Source: an uncultured Chitinophaga sp.
GTDB lineage: Bacteria; Bacteroidota; Bacteroidia; Cytophagales; Cyclobacteriaceae
Reading direction: 5' to 3'
Length of the DNA stretch: 64,000 bases
Assembly: GCA_902168205.1 (NCBI GenBank)
Contig: CABHOK010000017.1
Coordinates: forward strand, 155,790 to 219,789
Shown: positions 29,001 through 38,405 of the stretch, piece by piece
How positions within the stretch are numbered: position 1 is the stretch's first letter
Layout: every line of letters begins with the position of its first letter
Position numbers and translations under genes: made by a program
The notes under the pieces: model-generated
Database searches by the model: none
What the model was told of the DNA's origin: nothing
The model's input: the letters and a program-made list of their open reading frames with translations, nothing else

Positions 29001-29381
29001 TTAACCTTTAGTTGCTTTCTTCTTATTCGCTACAGTCTTACGCTTACCCTTACGAGTACGAGCGTTGTTCTTAGTAGTCTGGCCACGTACAGGAAGTCCT
29101 TTACGGTGACGAAGACCACGGTAGCATCCGATATCCATCAGACGTTTAATGCTAAGCTGAATCTCAGATTTAAGAACGCCTTCGATTCTGAATTTCTCAG
29201 CGATGATCGCGCGAATCGCATTTGATTCTTCATCATTCCAATCCTTAACTTTCTTATCCCAGTCTACACTGGCTTCAGAAAGAATATTTTGGGCTGACCT
29301 GCGGCCAATACCAAAAATATAAGTAAGGCTGATTTCGCCTCGCTTGTTATCAGGAATATCTACACCTGCTATACGTGCCAT
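29001..29381 (-). CDS. rpsM: 30S ribosomal protein S13
   Basis: A 126-residue head protein contacting 16S rRNA and the B1 bridge. It starts [20 protein letters not shown] and carries the [14 protein letters not shown] signature and a basic tail. It follows rpmJ by 6 bp. Confidence 0.98.
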   Translation of the reverse strand: MARIAGVDIPDNKRGEISLTYIFGIGRRSAQNILSEASVDWDKKVKDWNDEESNAIRAIIAEKFRIEGVLKSEIQLSIKRLMDIGCYRGLRHRKGLPVRGQTTKNNARTRKGKRKTVANKKKATKG

Positions 29382-29387
29382 AGTCTA

Positions 29388-29504
29388 TTATCCTTGTCTT
29401 TGTTTATACCTCGGATTCTTTTTGTTAATCACATACAGTTTGCCCTTGCGTCTGATGATCTTACAGTCAGCGCTACGCTTCTTTATGGATGCTTTAACTT
29501 TCAT
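29388..29504 (-). CDS. rpmJ: 50S ribosomal protein L36, zinc-free form
   Basis: This 38-residue gene ([15 protein letters not shown] ... RYKQRQG) is in the usual place between infA and rpsM. In zinc-binding L36 the ligands are Cys11, Cys14, Cys27 and His33. Here positions 11, 27 and 33 are Ser, Asn and Tyr, and only Cys14 remains, so it cannot hold zinc in the classical way. Confidence 0.97.
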   Translation of the reverse strand: MKVKASIKKRSADCKIIRRKGKLYVINKKNPRYKQRQG

Positions 29505-29517
29505 GTCTTTAATCTAT

Positions 29518-29736
29518 CTACTTGTATCTGAATACAATTCTTCCTTTTGTTAAATCATACGGTGACATTTCCAAGCGTACTTTGTCTCCAGGTAAAATCC
29601 GGATGTAGTGCATGCGCATCTTTCCGGAAATATGAGCTAATACCTCATGCCCGTTTTCTAGTTGTACCCGAAACATTGCATTCGACAATGCTTCACTTAT
29701 AGTACCATCTTGTTCAATTGACTTTTGTTTCGCCAC
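29518..29736 (-). CDS. infA: Translation initiation factor IF-1
   Basis: A 72-residue single OB-fold factor that binds the 30S A site. It begins [20 protein letters not shown] and contains [18 protein letters not shown], both conserved. Its first 40 bp overlap the 3' end of map in another frame. The start is fixed by conservation of the N-terminus. Confidence 0.97.
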   Translation of the reverse strand: MAKQKSIEQDGTISEALSNAMFRVQLENGHEVLAHISGKMRMHYIRILPGDKVRLEMSPYDLTKGRIVFRYK

Positions 29737-30509
29737 TTATACGTATAATTTTCTTCTATATACTTGTGCGTTGTCAATATCTCCGTCCTATCTTCATGCA
29801 CAGCGACAGTATGTTCAAAATGTGCTGAAGGTTTCTTATCTGAGGTCCGGATTGTCCATCCATCCCTCTCCTGCACCACATTCTTCGTTCCCTGGTTAAT
29901 CATGGGCTCTATTGCGAACACCATTCCAGATACTATCTTAATTCCTTTGCCGCGCTTACCGTAGTTTGGTACTTCTGGGTCTTCATGAAGTTTTTTTCCA
30001 ACTCCATGTCCCACCAGCTCTCTCACTACTCCATATCCGAAGCTCTCAACATAACTTTGGATAGCATGGGCTACATCCCCTATCCGATTTCCTGCTTTTG
30101 CTTGTTCGATCCCTCTATATAAAGAATCGTATGTTCGCTCTAGCAGAAGAAGCGTTTCTGAACCTACAGCTTCCAATGGATACGTATAGGCCGAATCACT
30201 GTGATAACCTTTATAATATACTCCGCAATCAACAGAGATTATATCAGTAGCTCGTAGTTCATAATTCCCAGGAAACCCATGAACCACTACCTCGTTGACA
30301 GATATACAAAGTGAAGCAGGGAATCCGTTATAATTCTTAAATGATGGTATTCCACCATTATCCCTGATAAACTCTTCGGCAACTTTGTCCAACGTTGAGG
30401 TTTTGACGCCTGGCTTAATCAGCTTAGCAACTTCTCCATGTGCTTTCCCAAGTATTTGGGCGCCTTCACGGATAAATATCAACTCCTCTTCCGTCTTTAA
30501 ATGGACCAT
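29697..30509 (-). CDS. map: Type I methionine aminopeptidase
   Basis: A 270-residue metalloprotease removing initiator Met. Metal ligands are visible in [20 protein letters not shown] (two Asp), [15 protein letters not shown] (His), the VFAIEPMI Glu and the [11 protein letters not shown]lu. The last roughly 17 residues extend beyond the usual family end ([10 protein letters not shown]) and overlap infA by 40 bp. It sits between secY (5 bp after secY stop) and infA; adk, often found here in other bacteria, is absent. Confidence 0.97.
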   Translation of the reverse strand: MVHLKTEEELIFIREGAQILGKAHGEVAKLIKPGVKTSTLDKVAEEFIRDNGGIPSFKNYNGFPASLCISVNEVVVHGFPGNYELRATDIISVDCGVYYKGYHSDSAYTYPLEAVGSETLLLLERTYDSLYRGIEQAKAGNRIGDVAHAIQSYVESFGYGVVRELVGHGVGKKLHEDPEVPNYGKRGKGIKIVSGMVFAIEPMINQGTKNVVQERDGWTIRTSDKKPSAHFEHTVAVHEDRTEILTTHKYIEENYTYKWRNKSQLNKMVL

Positions 30510-30514
30510 TCAGT

Positions 30515-31831
30515 TTAGGCCGCAGCAAATTGAGAACGTCCTTTCACTCTACCCGACTTCATCATACCTTCATAGTGTCTCATCAGCAGGTAGCTTTCGA
30601 TTTGCTGTAGTGTGTCTAATACAACACCTACCAAGATCAAAAGAGAAGTACCACCGTAGAACTGAGCGAAGTTTTGACCAACTCCCGCTTTTACTGCAAA
30701 TGCCGGAAGCACTGCAATAGCCGCCAGGAATATCGCACCCGGTAATGTGATCCGTGATAACACGGTATCTATAAATTCGGCAGTCTGTTTACCTGGCTTA
30801 ACACCTGGAACAAATCCACCATTTCTTTTCAAGTTATCAGCGATGTCGTTTGAGTTGATTGTGATCGCTGTGTAAAAGAACGTGAAGATCAAAATCATGC
30901 TGGCAAACAACACACTATACTGCCATGAATAAGGATCTGAGAAAGTTGATCCTATATAGGCACCTAAATCGCTATCATTCCATATACCTGCCAGCAGTGC
31001 TGGAATAAACATCAGTGCTTGCGCGAAAATAATTGGCATCACACCAGCTGAGTTCAACTTCAGCGGAATAAAATCGCGTTTACCACCATATAACTTATTT
31101 CCAATAACCTGCTTCGCATATTGAATAGGTATTCTGCGAGTTGCCTGCGTTAACGCTATAACAGCTACTACTATACCGAAGAGGGCAAAAATCTCAATAA
31201 TGAAGAAGATGGCCTTTCCCGGAAATTTATCTGTCACTTCAGACACCAAGGCTAGTGGTAGTCTTGATACGATACCAATCATGATCAGCATCGATATACC
31301 GTTACCTATACCTTTATCTGTTATGCGTTCACCTAACCACATACAGAACATTGTACCTGCAATGATCAATACCAGTGAAGTAACATAAAACATAGTACCC
31401 GGGGTTGTGATAACAGCAGGATCAATAGTCCCTTTCAAATAGCTATATCCCTGGAATACAGTAATAACAATGGTTAATACGCGCGTGAGTTGATTCAGTC
31501 TTTTACGACCAGATTCACCTTCTTTTTGGAGCTTCTGAAAATAAGGTACAGCAAATGTCAAAAGCTGTACTATAATTGAAGCTGAGATATAGGGCATTAT
31601 GCCCAACGCAAAAATTGACGCGTTGTTAAATGCACCTCCCAAAAATGTGTTCAGGTATCCAAGAATACCGCTGGTATTCCTGGTTGGATCCAATAAGTTT
31701 GGATCTATACCTGGCAATACAATGAAAGATCCGAGTCTGAATATGATCAGGAATCCGATAGTATTAAGGATTCTGACTCTCAGATCTTCAATTGAAAAGA
31801 TGTTCTTTATGGTCTGAAAGAATCGCTTCAT
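30515..31831 (-). CDS. secY: Protein translocase channel subunit SecY
   Basis: A 438-residue channel with ten membrane spans. It begins with the short cytoplasmic helix FFQTIKNIFSIEDLRVRIL; the plug and pore segments and the basic C-terminal loop (GVVLDTLQQIESYLLMRHYEG) are conserved. It moves preproteins across the inner membrane with SecA and SecEG. Its start codon overlaps the rplO stop by 1 bp. Confidence 0.98.
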   Translation of the reverse strand: MKRFFQTIKNIFSIEDLRVRILNTIGFLIIFRLGSFIVLPGIDPNLLDPTRNTSGILGYLNTFLGGAFNNASIFALGIMPYISASIIVQLLTFAVPYFQKLQKEGESGRKRLNQLTRVLTIVITVFQGYSYLKGTIDPAVITTPGTMFYVTSLVLIIAGTMFCMWLGERITDKGIGNGISMLIMIGIVSRLPLALVSEVTDKFPGKAIFFIIEIFALFGIVVAVIALTQATRRIPIQYAKQVIGNKLYGGKRDFIPLKLNSAGVMPIIFAQALMFIPALLAGIWNDSDLGAYIGSTFSDPYSWQYSVLFASMILIFTFFYTAITINSNDIADNLKRNGGFVPGVKPGKQTAEFIDTVLSRITLPGAIFLAAIAVLPAFAVKAGVGQNFAQFYGGTSLLILVGVVLDTLQQIESYLLMRHYEGMMKSGRVKGRSQFAAA

Positions 31832-32277
31832 TACTTAACCGTTGTAGCAGTTCCGCCTACTTTTTCAATTGCTTGTGTCGCAGTTGCAGAGAAAGCATGT
31901 GCTTCCACACTTACTTTAGTTTTAAGTTCTCCTCTGCCTAAAACTTTAACCTTATCATTTTTCCCGATAACACCATTCTCTACTAATACCTGTAAAGTTA
32001 ATGCATTGGTCTTAGCCTTTTCAGCCAGGCCTTCAAGAATGTCAAGATTAACGGCCTTGAAGTATTCCTTATTATTATTCTTGAATCCGAATTTAGGCAC
32101 ACGGCGCTGCAGCGGCATCTGACCACCTTCAAAACCAGCCTTCTTAGAATAACCTGATCTTGATTGAGCACCTTTGTGACCACGTCCTGCTGTGCTTCCG
32201 CCAGAACCTTGACCACGGCCAAGACGCTTGTTTGTTTTTGTAGAACCTTCAGCAGGTTTAAGTGTATGCAGTTTCAT
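31831..32277 (-). CDS. rplO: 50S ribosomal protein L15
   Basis: A 148-residue 23S-binding protein. It starts MKLHTLKPAEGSTKTNKRLG, has a Gly/Arg-rich extended arm (GRGQGSGGSTAGRGHKGAQS), and then the KVLGRGELKTKVSVEAHAFS globular end. It lies directly before secY. Confidence 0.97.
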   Translation of the reverse strand: MKLHTLKPAEGSTKTNKRLGRGQGSGGSTAGRGHKGAQSRSGYSKKAGFEGGQMPLQRRVPKFGFKNNNKEYFKAVNLDILEGLAEKAKTNALTLQVLVENGVIGKNDKVKVLGRGELKTKVSVEAHAFSATATQAIEKVGGTATTVK

Positions 32278-32278
32278 C

Positions 32279-32458
32279 TTAAAGTTCTTTTACGGTGATC
32301 AAATGATTCACTTTTGAAATCATTCCGGCAATCTGAGGAGTCAATTCCACCTCCACTGCCTTATTGATTTTGCCGAGTCCCAATGCAATCATAGTACGCT
32401 GTTGAGTCTCAGGTCTTTTAATCATGCTTCTGGTTTGAATAATCTGTACTTTAGCCAT
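32279..32458 (-). CDS. rpmD: 50S ribosomal protein L30
   Basis: A 59-residue gene that a 60-codon cut-off would miss. It reads [20 protein letters not shown] and ends in HLITVKEL. This is the family pattern ([16 protein letters not shown]). It starts 5 bp after rpsE and ends 1 bp before rplO. Confidence 0.96.
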   Translation of the reverse strand: MAKVQIIQTRSMIKRPETQQRTMIALGLGKINKAVEVELTPQIAGMISKVNHLITVKEL

Positions 32459-32463
32459 GATGC

Positions 32464-32982
32464 TTAACCGTTAAATACTTTCGACAATGAAACTCCTCTG
32501 TTCTTAGCAACAGTATATGCATCGCGCATGCTGGTTAATGCTTTGAAGGTAGCCTTCACCACGTTGTGCGGGTTTGAAGAACCTTTCGACTTAGCCAACA
32601 CATTGTGTACTCCAGCACTTTCCAATACGGCACGCATCGCACCACCAGCAATAACACCTGTACCAGGTGAAGCAGGCTTCAGCAGTACAAAACCACCACC
32701 GAATTTGCCAAGCGACTCATGAGGAACTGTTCCTTTAATGATCGGAACTTTAACCAGATGCTTCTTTGCATCGTCGATACCTTTTGTGATGGCATCTGTT
32801 ACTTCATTGGCTTTACCGAGTCCGTAACCTACTACTCCATTACCATCACCTACTACAACGATCGCTGCGAAGCTGAATCTACGACCACCTTTTACCACCT
32901 TTGCAACACGCTCAATGGCTACTACGCGTTCTTTCAGATCGATTTCGCTGGCTTTTACTGTGCTAATATTGCTTACTGACAT
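32464..32982 (-). CDS. rpsE: 30S ribosomal protein S5
   Basis: A 172-residue decoding-fidelity protein. The N-terminal dsRBD-like part has [21 protein letters not shown], and the C-terminal part has the [20 protein letters not shown] signature. It lies between rplR and rpmD. Confidence 0.98.
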   Translation of the reverse strand: MSVSNISTVKASEIDLKERVVAIERVAKVVKGGRRFSFAAIVVVGDGNGVVGYGLGKANEVTDAITKGIDDAKKHLVKVPIIKGTVPHESLGKFGGGFVLLKPASPGTGVIAGGAMRAVLESAGVHNVLAKSKGSSNPHNVVKATFKALTSMRDAYTVAKNRGVSLSKVFNG

Positions 32983-32992
32983 ATTTCAGTTC

Positions 32993-33343
32993 TTAGAATT
33001 TTAATCCACCTTCTCTGGCACCTTCAGCCAAAGCTTTAATATTTCCATGGTACAGATAACCGTTACGGTCGAAAACGATCGACTGAATTCCGGACGCAAT
33101 TGCCTTTTCAGCAATTTTTTTTCCTACATTCTTCGAGTTCTCAATGTTCAGCTTTGCTTTTTCACCAAGTTCAGTGGTTGAAGCGGCTGCTACAGTAACA
33201 CCGTTTATGTCATCAATAATTTGTACATAAAGTCCGCGATTGCTTCTGAAAACCGATAATCTTGGGCGTTCTGAAGTCCCGCTGATTCTTTTACGAACAC
33301 CGGCCTTTATTCTCTCGCGTCTTTCTCTATTCTTGCCTGCCAT
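32993..33343 (-). CDS. rplR: 50S ribosomal protein L18
   Basis: A 116-residue 5S-rRNA-binding protein with the basic N-terminus and [20 protein letters not shown] motif, ending GGLKF. It lies in standard spc order between rplF and rpsE. Confidence 0.97.
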   Translation of the reverse strand: MAGKNRERRERIKAGVRKRISGTSERPRLSVFRSNRGLYVQIIDDINGVTVAAASTTELGEKAKLNIENSKNVGKKIAEKAIASGIQSIVFDRNGYLYHGNIKALAEGAREGGLKF

Positions 33344-33378
33344 AGCTTTATTGCTCTATGATGCTTTTATTAGTTTAA

Positions 33379-33930
33379 TTATTTAGCAGCAGCTTTACCA
33401 GCTTTTCTGCGAACAAACTCACCTGTGAAGCGGATACCTTTACCTTTGTAAGGCTCAACTTTGCGAAGTGATTTAATTTTTGCTGCAACCTGACCGATCA
33501 ATTGCTTATCAATTCCTTCCAAGATGATCGTTGGGTTTTGACCTTTTTCCTGGATAGCCTGAACTTTAATTTCAGACGGTACCGCCAGGAACACGTTGTG
33601 TGAATAGCCTAAGCTAAGTTCCAAAACGTTTGATTGAGCAGTTGCTTTATAACCTACACCAACCAATTCAAGTTGATGCTTATATCCTTTTGATACGCCT
33701 TCGATCATGTTAGCTATCAATGCACGGTATAAACCATGCATAGATTTATGACGCTTCTGTTCTGTTGGGCGCTCAACTAATACTGTTCCGTCTTCTTGCT
33801 TTATTACAAAATCAGGATCGATTGCCTGGTGTAATTCACCCTTAGGTCCTTTTACACTTACTTTGTGATTAGCAAAGTTAAACGTAACACCTGACGGGAT
33901 CGAAACTGGTTTACTTCCTATACGTGACAT
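33379..33930 (-). CDS. rplF: 50S ribosomal protein L6
   Basis: A 183-residue two-domain protein near the sarcin-ricin loop. It starts MSRIGSKPVSIPSGV and ends with the PYKGKGIRFTGEFVRRKAGK signature. It is 15 bp after rpsH. Confidence 0.98.
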   Translation of the reverse strand: MSRIGSKPVSIPSGVTFNFANHKVSVKGPKGELHQAIDPDFVIKQEDGTVLVERPTEQKRHKSMHGLYRALIANMIEGVSKGYKHQLELVGVGYKATAQSNVLELSLGYSHNVFLAVPSEIKVQAIQEKGQNPTIILEGIDKQLIGQVAAKIKSLRKVEPYKGKGIRFTGEFVRRKAGKAAAK

Positions 33931-33945
33931 TTGCTTTTCTCTTTA

Positions 33946-34344
33946 TTAGTAAACGTAACATAATACTTCACCACCGACATTCAGGGTACGTGCTTCCTTG
34001 TCAGTAATTACTCCTTTCGAAGTAGACAGGATAGCCACTCCCAAACCGTTCAATACACGAGGTAAAGAGCTGGTATCAACGTAGGTTCTAAGACCTGGCG
34101 TACTTATGCGCTCTAACTTTGTGATTGCTGATTGTTTAGTTTCAGGATTGTATTTCAATGCAATCTTGATACTACCTTGTCTGTCAGCAACATCCTCGAA
34201 CTTATAGTTCAGGATATAACCCTTATCAAAAAGAACCTTGGTAATTTCTTTCTTGAGGTTGGATGCAGGGATCTCCACTACGCGGTGGTTCGCCTTAATG
34301 GCATTCCGCAACCGGGTTAAGTAATCTGCTATCGGATCAGTCAT
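33946..34344 (-). CDS. rpsH: 30S ribosomal protein S8
   Basis: A 132-residue central-domain assembly protein. It starts [15 protein letters not shown] and ends with the [22 protein letters not shown] signature. A 216-bp gap with a near-perfect promoter and a 5' hairpin separates it from rpsN. It is therefore probably the first gene of a second transcript as well as part of the long one. In E. coli S8 is the regulator of the spc operon, which makes this position of interest. Confidence 0.98.
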   Translation of the reverse strand: MTDPIADYLTRLRNAIKANHRVVEIPASNLKKEITKVLFDKGYILNYKFEDVADRQGSIKIALKYNPETKQSAITKLERISTPGLRTYVDTSSLPRVLNGLGVAILSTSKGVITDKEARTLNVGGEVLCYVY

Positions 34345-34372
34345 TTTATTCGTCCTTTTATATTAAAAAGCA

Positions 34373-34396
34373 AGCCCGCGTTTTTTAAACCGGGCT
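34373..34396 (-). promoter_or_regulatory. GC-rich hairpin at the predicted 5' end of the rpsH transcript
   Basis: AGCCCG and CGGGCT form a 6-bp stem around a 12-nt A/T-rich loop. The hairpin begins right where transcription from the -7 box at 34398-34405 should start. It is followed by TTGCTTTTTAATA and then, 29 bp from its foot, the rpsH start. The T-rich tail also makes it resemble a terminator for transcription arriving from rpsN. Confidence 0.6.
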
Positions 34397-34397
34397 G

Positions 34398-34428
34398 CAA
34401 AGATATATAACAATTTATATTATCCAAA
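34398..34428 (-). promoter_or_regulatory. Internal Bacteroidota-type promoter before rpsH
   Basis: On the minus strand TTTG (34425-34428), exactly 19 bp, then TATCTTTG (34398-34405). This is a full match to the Bacteroidota housekeeping pattern TTTG-N19-TAnnTTTG. It lies about 54 bp upstream of the rpsH start, in the only large gap of the ribosomal run. Confidence 0.8.
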
Positions 34429-34560
34429 CTGTTATCTGGTTTCACCTCGAAAGCCTTCGAGAGACCTTGATACTCAGCACCGTATGTTTTGAAATTAATT
34501 CCAGCACTTTAAGGTACTGGTTATCGTGTGGGATTTGTGTGTGTAAAGAAGCCAGAGTTA

Positions 34561-34830
34561 CTACCAGCTTGCTTTTGTCAGACCAGGGATTTTACCTGCT
34601 GAAGCCATTTCACGGAACACGTTACGGCAAACTCCGAATTTACCGATGTATCCTTTTGGGCGACCTGTGAGCTTGCAACGATTCTTCAAGCGAACCGGGG
34701 AAGCATTGCGCGGAAGTTTATCCAGCGCTGCATAGTCACCAGCTTCTTTAAGAGCTTTACGTTTTGCTGCATATGTAGCAACAAGCTTTTCTCTTTTTGT
34801 CTGTCTTGCTATTACTGATAATTTAGCCAT
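34561..34830 (-). CDS. rpsN: 30S ribosomal protein S14, zinc-free long form
   Basis: An 89-residue head protein of the long type. The two CxxC zinc motifs of short S14 are absent: only single Cys residues occur in [12 protein letters not shown] and [11 protein letters not shown]. The core signature [14 protein letters not shown] is present. It lies 8 bp after rplE; a 216-bp gap follows. Confidence 0.97.
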   Translation of the reverse strand: MAKLSVIARQTKREKLVATYAAKRKALKEAGDYAALDKLPRNASPVRLKNRCKLTGRPKGYIGKFGVCRNVFREMASAGKIPGLTKASW

Positions 34831-34838
34831 GCTCGATA

Positions 34839-35390
34839 TTAGTTTTTAGTAGCGAAGGGCATTCCGAATGCTTTCAGAAGCTCAAAACTTTCTTCGTCCG
34901 TAGTTGCAGTAGTAACGAATGTAATATCCATACCACTGATTTTGTTCACTTTATCTATAGAGATCTCTGGGAAGATGATCTGTTCCTTCACACCCAGTGT
35001 ATAGTTTCCGCGACCGTCAAACCCTTTGTTGCTAACTCCTTTGAAGTCACGCACACGAGGAAGTGCAATACTCATCAACCTGTCAAGGAATTCGTACATC
35101 TTATCACCGCGAAGGGTAACACGAACACCTATCGGCATATTCTCTCTAAGTTTGAAGTTAGAGATCGCCTTTTTAGATTTTGTAGAGACAGCTTTCTGAC
35201 CGGTGATGTTTGTAATCTCTTCGATAGCAACATCGATCAATTTCTTATCGGTTACAGCTACGCCCATACCTTTGTTAATGCAGATCTTCTCGATCTTCGG
35301 AACCTGCATAACAGATGAATATTCGAATTTCTGCTTTAAAGCAGGGACAATTTCTTTTGTGTATTTGTCCTTTAATCTTGGAGTTGCCAT
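34839..35390 (-). CDS. rplE: 50S ribosomal protein L5
   Basis: A 183-residue 5S-rRNA-binding protein. Motifs are [39 protein letters not shown] and [15 protein letters not shown]. Its start codon overlaps the rplX stop by 1 bp. Confidence 0.98.
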   Translation of the reverse strand: MATPRLKDKYTKEIVPALKQKFEYSSVMQVPKIEKICINKGMGVAVTDKKLIDVAIEEITNITGQKAVSTKSKKAISNFKLRENMPIGVRVTLRGDKMYEFLDRLMSIALPRVRDFKGVSNKGFDGRGNYTLGVKEQIIFPEISIDKVNKISGMDITFVTTATTDEESFELLKAFGMPFATKN

Positions 35391-35731
35391 TACTTAATAA
35401 ATTCTCCGGTTTTCTTAGAAAATCTCTTCAGCTTACCTTTATCATCAAGCTTACGACCAACACGGGTTAGTTTCCCGCTGGCAGGATCAATCAGTTGTAA
35501 GTTACTGATGTGAATAGACGCCTCTGTCTTTTTGATGCCGCCTTCAGGTTTACCTGCCGATGGCTTCGTATGCTTTGTTACGATATTAACACCTTCTACT
35601 ACTGCTCTGTTTTTATCAAGCAATACTTCCAGTATCGTACCTTCTTTACCTTTATCATCTCCAGCGATAACTCTTACCTTATCACCTCTGCGGAGGCCTA
35701 ACTTAGGTTGTTTGTTGCTTTTTCTTTCCAT
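35390..35731 (-). CDS. rplX: 50S ribosomal protein L24
   Basis: A 113-residue 23S assembly initiator with the KOW motif [20 protein letters not shown] and an [11 protein letters not shown] segment. It lies 3 bp after rplN. Confidence 0.97.
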   Translation of the reverse strand: MERKSNKQPKLGLRRGDKVRVIAGDDKGKEGTILEVLLDKNRAVVEGVNIVTKHTKPSAGKPEGGIKKTEASIHISNLQLIDPASGKLTRVGRKLDDKGKLKRFSKKTGEFIK

Positions 35732-35734
35732 GGC

Positions 35735-36103
35735 TTATATAACTTCAGGGGCCAATGAAACAATTTTCATGAACTGCTTCTCACGAAGCTCACGAGCCAC
35801 CGGACCGAATATACGGGTTCCGCGAGGTTCATCTTGAGCATTCAAAAGAACGGCAGCGTTATCTTCAAAACGGATGTATGAACCGTCTTTTCTTCTGACT
35901 TCTTTTGTAGTTCTTACTACAACAGCTTTGGTTACAGTTCCTTTTTTCACCTGGCTGCTAGGCAGTGCAGACTTTACTGTAACTACGATCTTGTCGCCTA
36001 CAGAAGCGTAACGTCTTCCGGTACCGCCAAGCACGTGCATACAAAGTACTTCCTTTGCTCCACTGTTATCTGCTACGGTAAGTCTGGATTCGGTGCGTAT
36101 CAT
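35735..36103 (-). CDS. rplN: 50S ribosomal protein L14
   Basis: A 122-residue protein at the subunit interface. It starts [20 protein letters not shown] and ends [15 protein letters not shown]. Family motifs are complete. It lies 60 bp after rpsQ. Confidence 0.98.
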   Translation of the reverse strand: MIRTESRLTVADNSGAKEVLCMHVLGGTGRRYASVGDKIVVTVKSALPSSQVKKGTVTKAVVVRTTKEVRRKDGSYIRFEDNAAVLLNAQDEPRGTRIFGPVARELREKQFMKIVSLAPEVI

Positions 36104-36163
36104 ATCTTTATATCTTCAGTTCTGTTTATCCTTTAAGCTGAACGTTGTCTTATCTGATTGAGA

Positions 36164-36421
36164 TTATTTCGCTTTCTCAACGATCTCAACCAATCTCCAA
36201 CGCTTCTCTTTACTCATCGGACGAGTTTCAGCAATACGTACAGTATCTCCGATACCTGCAGTATTCTGCTCATCATGAGCCTTGAACTTGGTAGTTCTAT
36301 TCACAAATTTACCATAGATCGGGTGCTTCACTTTTCTGTCAACAGCTACAGTGATGGTCTTCTGCATTTTATTGCTTACAACCTTACCGATCCTTTCTTT
36401 GCGTTCGTTACGTTCTTCCAT
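36164..36421 (-). CDS. rpsQ: 30S ribosomal protein S17
   Basis: An 85-residue primary 16S-binding protein with [20 protein letters not shown] and the [18 protein letters not shown] signature. It follows rpmC by 19 bp. Confidence 0.97.
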   Translation of the reverse strand: MEERNERKERIGKVVSNKMQKTITVAVDRKVKHPIYGKFVNRTTKFKAHDEQNTAGIGDTVRIAETRPMSKEKRWRLVEIVEKAK

Positions 36422-36440
36422 AACCTATTTTCTTATTGGG

Positions 36441-36638
36441 CTATTTAGATGCACGTTCTTTTACGGTTAACTCCGTGCTGAGGCGTGCTATCAGCTTACG
36501 TGTTTCTTTCAATTTCATTGGGTTTTCTACCGATGAAATCTGATGTGCAAATTGCAGCTTACGAAGCGCTTCTTTTTCAGCACCGATCTTTTCCTTCAGC
36601 TCGGCTACAGTCAATCCCTTGATGTCTGTTGTTTTCAT
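36441..36638 (-). CDS. rpmC: 50S ribosomal protein L29
   Basis: A 65-residue two-helix protein at the exit tunnel (MKTTDIKGLTVAELKEKIGA, RKLIARLSTEL). It lies in standard order between rplP and rpsQ. Confidence 0.96.
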   Translation of the reverse strand: MKTTDIKGLTVAELKEKIGAEKEALRKLQFAHQISSVENPMKLKETRKLIARLSTELTVKERASK

Positions 36639-36643
36639 GGTGC

Positions 36644-37066
36644 TTATTGTTCTACGTAATCAGGTCTAACAGTGAATTTTGTTTTGATTGGCAATTTACC
36701 TTCTGCCAATTTCAATGCTTCCTTCGCGGTCGCCATATTTACGCCACCTGCTTCGAACAGAATAGTACCTGGCTTGATAACGGCTACCCAATATTCAGGA
36801 GCTCCTTTACCTTTACCCATACGCACTTCAGCTGGCTTGCGGGTGATCGGCTTGTCTGGGAAAATTCGGATCCACACCTGACCTTCGCGTTTCATCGCTC
36901 TGGTTACTGCGATACGAGCCGCCTCTAACTGACGAGCTGTGATCCATCCACCTTCCAAAGATTTCAATGCAAATGAACCAAATGCAATAGAGTGACCTCT
37001 TGTTGCAATGCCTTTTACGCGGCCTTTTTGCATTTTTCTGAATTTCGTTCTTTTAGGCTGTAACAT
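36644..37066 (-). CDS. rplP: 50S ribosomal protein L16
   Basis: A 140-residue protein at the peptidyl-transferase side. It starts [35 protein letters not shown] and the Arg-rich central loop are conserved. It follows rpsC by 33 bp. Confidence 0.98.
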   Translation of the reverse strand: MLQPKRTKFRKMQKGRVKGIATRGHSIAFGSFALKSLEGGWITARQLEAARIAVTRAMKREGQVWIRIFPDKPITRKPAEVRMGKGKGAPEYWVAVIKPGTILFEAGGVNMATAKEALKLAEGKLPIKTKFTVRPDYVEQ

Positions 37067-37099
37067 TGTTACCTGGCTTTAATGCGTTTGTTCTTCTGA

Positions 37100-37933
37100 T
37101 TAACCGTTTCTTTTTTGGCCTCCACCGCGATTATCTCCACCGCGTCTTCCTCCGCCACCACCTTCACGTCTATCGCCACCTCTTCTGTTGCGGCCACCTC
37201 TGTCGCCACCACGCTCGTTGCGATCTCCTCTTCCTCCGCGGTGTTCACCGCCACCACCTTGCTGGCCTGAAGTGCTTGCAAGACCTACATTTGGAGACAG
37301 ATCACGCTTGCCGTAAATTTCTCCCTTGAAGATCCATACTTTGATACCGATTTTACCATACACAGTCTGAGCTTCAGAGTGCGCATAATCGATATCAGCA
37401 CGAAGTGTATGCAATGGAATACGACCTTCTTTGTATTGCTCTGTACGAGCCATATCTGCACCAGCCAAACGGCCTGATGTTTTTACTTTAATACCCTCCG
37501 CACCTACACGCATTGCTGAAGCAATTGCCTGCTTCATGGCACGCTTGTAAGATATACGGGCCTCGATCTGCTGAGCGATGGATTCACCAACCAATTTCGC
37601 ATCCAGCTCCGGGCGCTTAATTTCGAAGATGTTGATTTGAACATCTTTGCTGGTGATCTTCTTTAACTCTTCCTTGATCTTATCTACTTCGGTACCACCT
37701 TTACCAATTACAACACCCGGACGGGCAGTATGAATAGTAAGTGTAATACGCTTCAGTGTTCTTTCAATAACTATTTTAGCGATTCCGCCTTTAGGAATAC
37801 GAGCCTTTACGTAATCTCTGATTTTCTGATCTTCAACCAGTTTATCAGCGAATGTTTTGCCACCGTACCAGTTAGAATCCCAACCACGAACGATGCCTAA
37901 GCGCAGGGCTACCGGATTAATTTTCTGTCCCAT
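37100..37933 (-). CDS. rpsC: 30S ribosomal protein S3 with RGG-rich C-terminal tail
   Basis: Residues 1-217 are normal S3: [18 protein letters not shown], the KH domain with [17 protein letters not shown], and [22 protein letters not shown]. Residues 218-277 form a low-complexity Gly/Arg/Asn/Asp tail with six RGG triplets. E. coli S3 has 233 residues and no such tail. S3 forms part of the mRNA entry channel and helicase, so a disordered RNA-binding tail would project near incoming mRNA; that role is inference. The start codon overlaps the rplV stop by 1 bp. Confidence 0.97.
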   Translation of the reverse strand: MGQKINPVALRLGIVRGWDSNWYGGKTFADKLVEDQKIRDYVKARIPKGGIAKIVIERTLKRITLTIHTARPGVVIGKGGTEVDKIKEELKKITSKDVQINIFEIKRPELDAKLVGESIAQQIEARISYKRAMKQAIASAMRVGAEGIKVKTSGRLAGADMARTEQYKEGRIPLHTLRADIDYAHSEAQTVYGKIGIKVWIFKGEIYGKRDLSPNVGLASTSGQQGGGGEHRGGRGDRNERGGDRGGRNRRGGDRREGGGGGRRGGDNRGGGQKRNG

Positions 37934-38403
37934 TATTCCTTAGTTTCTGTTTCAGTTGTTACCACTTCAGCACCGCTTTTCTTGAAGCTGTCCACGATCA
38001 ATGTTACGTGGTTTGAACGCTTTCTGACGCGGTGAGCTCTTCCCTGAGGTGCAGGACGTAGTCTCTTCAGGATACGACCACCATCAACGAAGATATCTTT
38101 TACATATAGATCAGCTTCTTCAAGCTTCAGATCAGTATGTTTAGCTGTCCAGCCAGAGATTGCTGACAACAACAGCTTCTCTAGTTTAGGAGCACCTACT
38201 TTGGGCTCGTACTTCAAAATGTTAAGAGCCTTATTAACACGCTCGCCTCTGATAAGATCAGCGATCAGACGCATCTTACGTGGAGAGGTTGGTACGTTTT
38301 TCAGTTTCGCTACAGAAGGGCCGTTTTTAGCAGCTTCTTTCTTTGCATCACGCTTCTCGCGCTTAAGCACTGAACGTTTAGTTTTTTTCGCTACTTCTGC
38401 CAT
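37933..38403 (-). CDS. rplV: 50S ribosomal protein L22 with extended N-terminus
   Basis: The L22 core (from about residue 30, [21 protein letters not shown]) includes the tunnel beta-hairpin and the [20 protein letters not shown] signature. About 28 extra, mostly basic residues precede it ([19 protein letters not shown]), and a short acidic tail follows. Total is 156 residues against about 110 in E. coli. Confidence 0.97.
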   Translation of the reverse strand: MAEVAKKTKRSVLKREKRDAKKEAAKNGPSVAKLKNVPTSPRKMRLIADLIRGERVNKALNILKYEPKVGAPKLEKLLLSAISGWTAKHTDLKLEEADLYVKDIFVDGGRILKRLRPAPQGRAHRVRKRSNHVTLIVDSFKKSGAEVVTTETETKE

Positions 38404-38405
38404 GA

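Noticed and set aside
34345..34560. A tRNA or small RNA gene in the rpsN-rpsH gap
   Set aside because: There is no cloverleaf; the sequence is better explained by a promoter and a short 5' hairpin.
37069..37281. A 70-codon frame on the minus strand inside the 3' part of rpsC
   Set aside because: It overlaps the RGG-coding part of rpsC in another frame, and its Ala/Val/Glu-rich protein follows from the GC-rich repeat; no start signal or family support.
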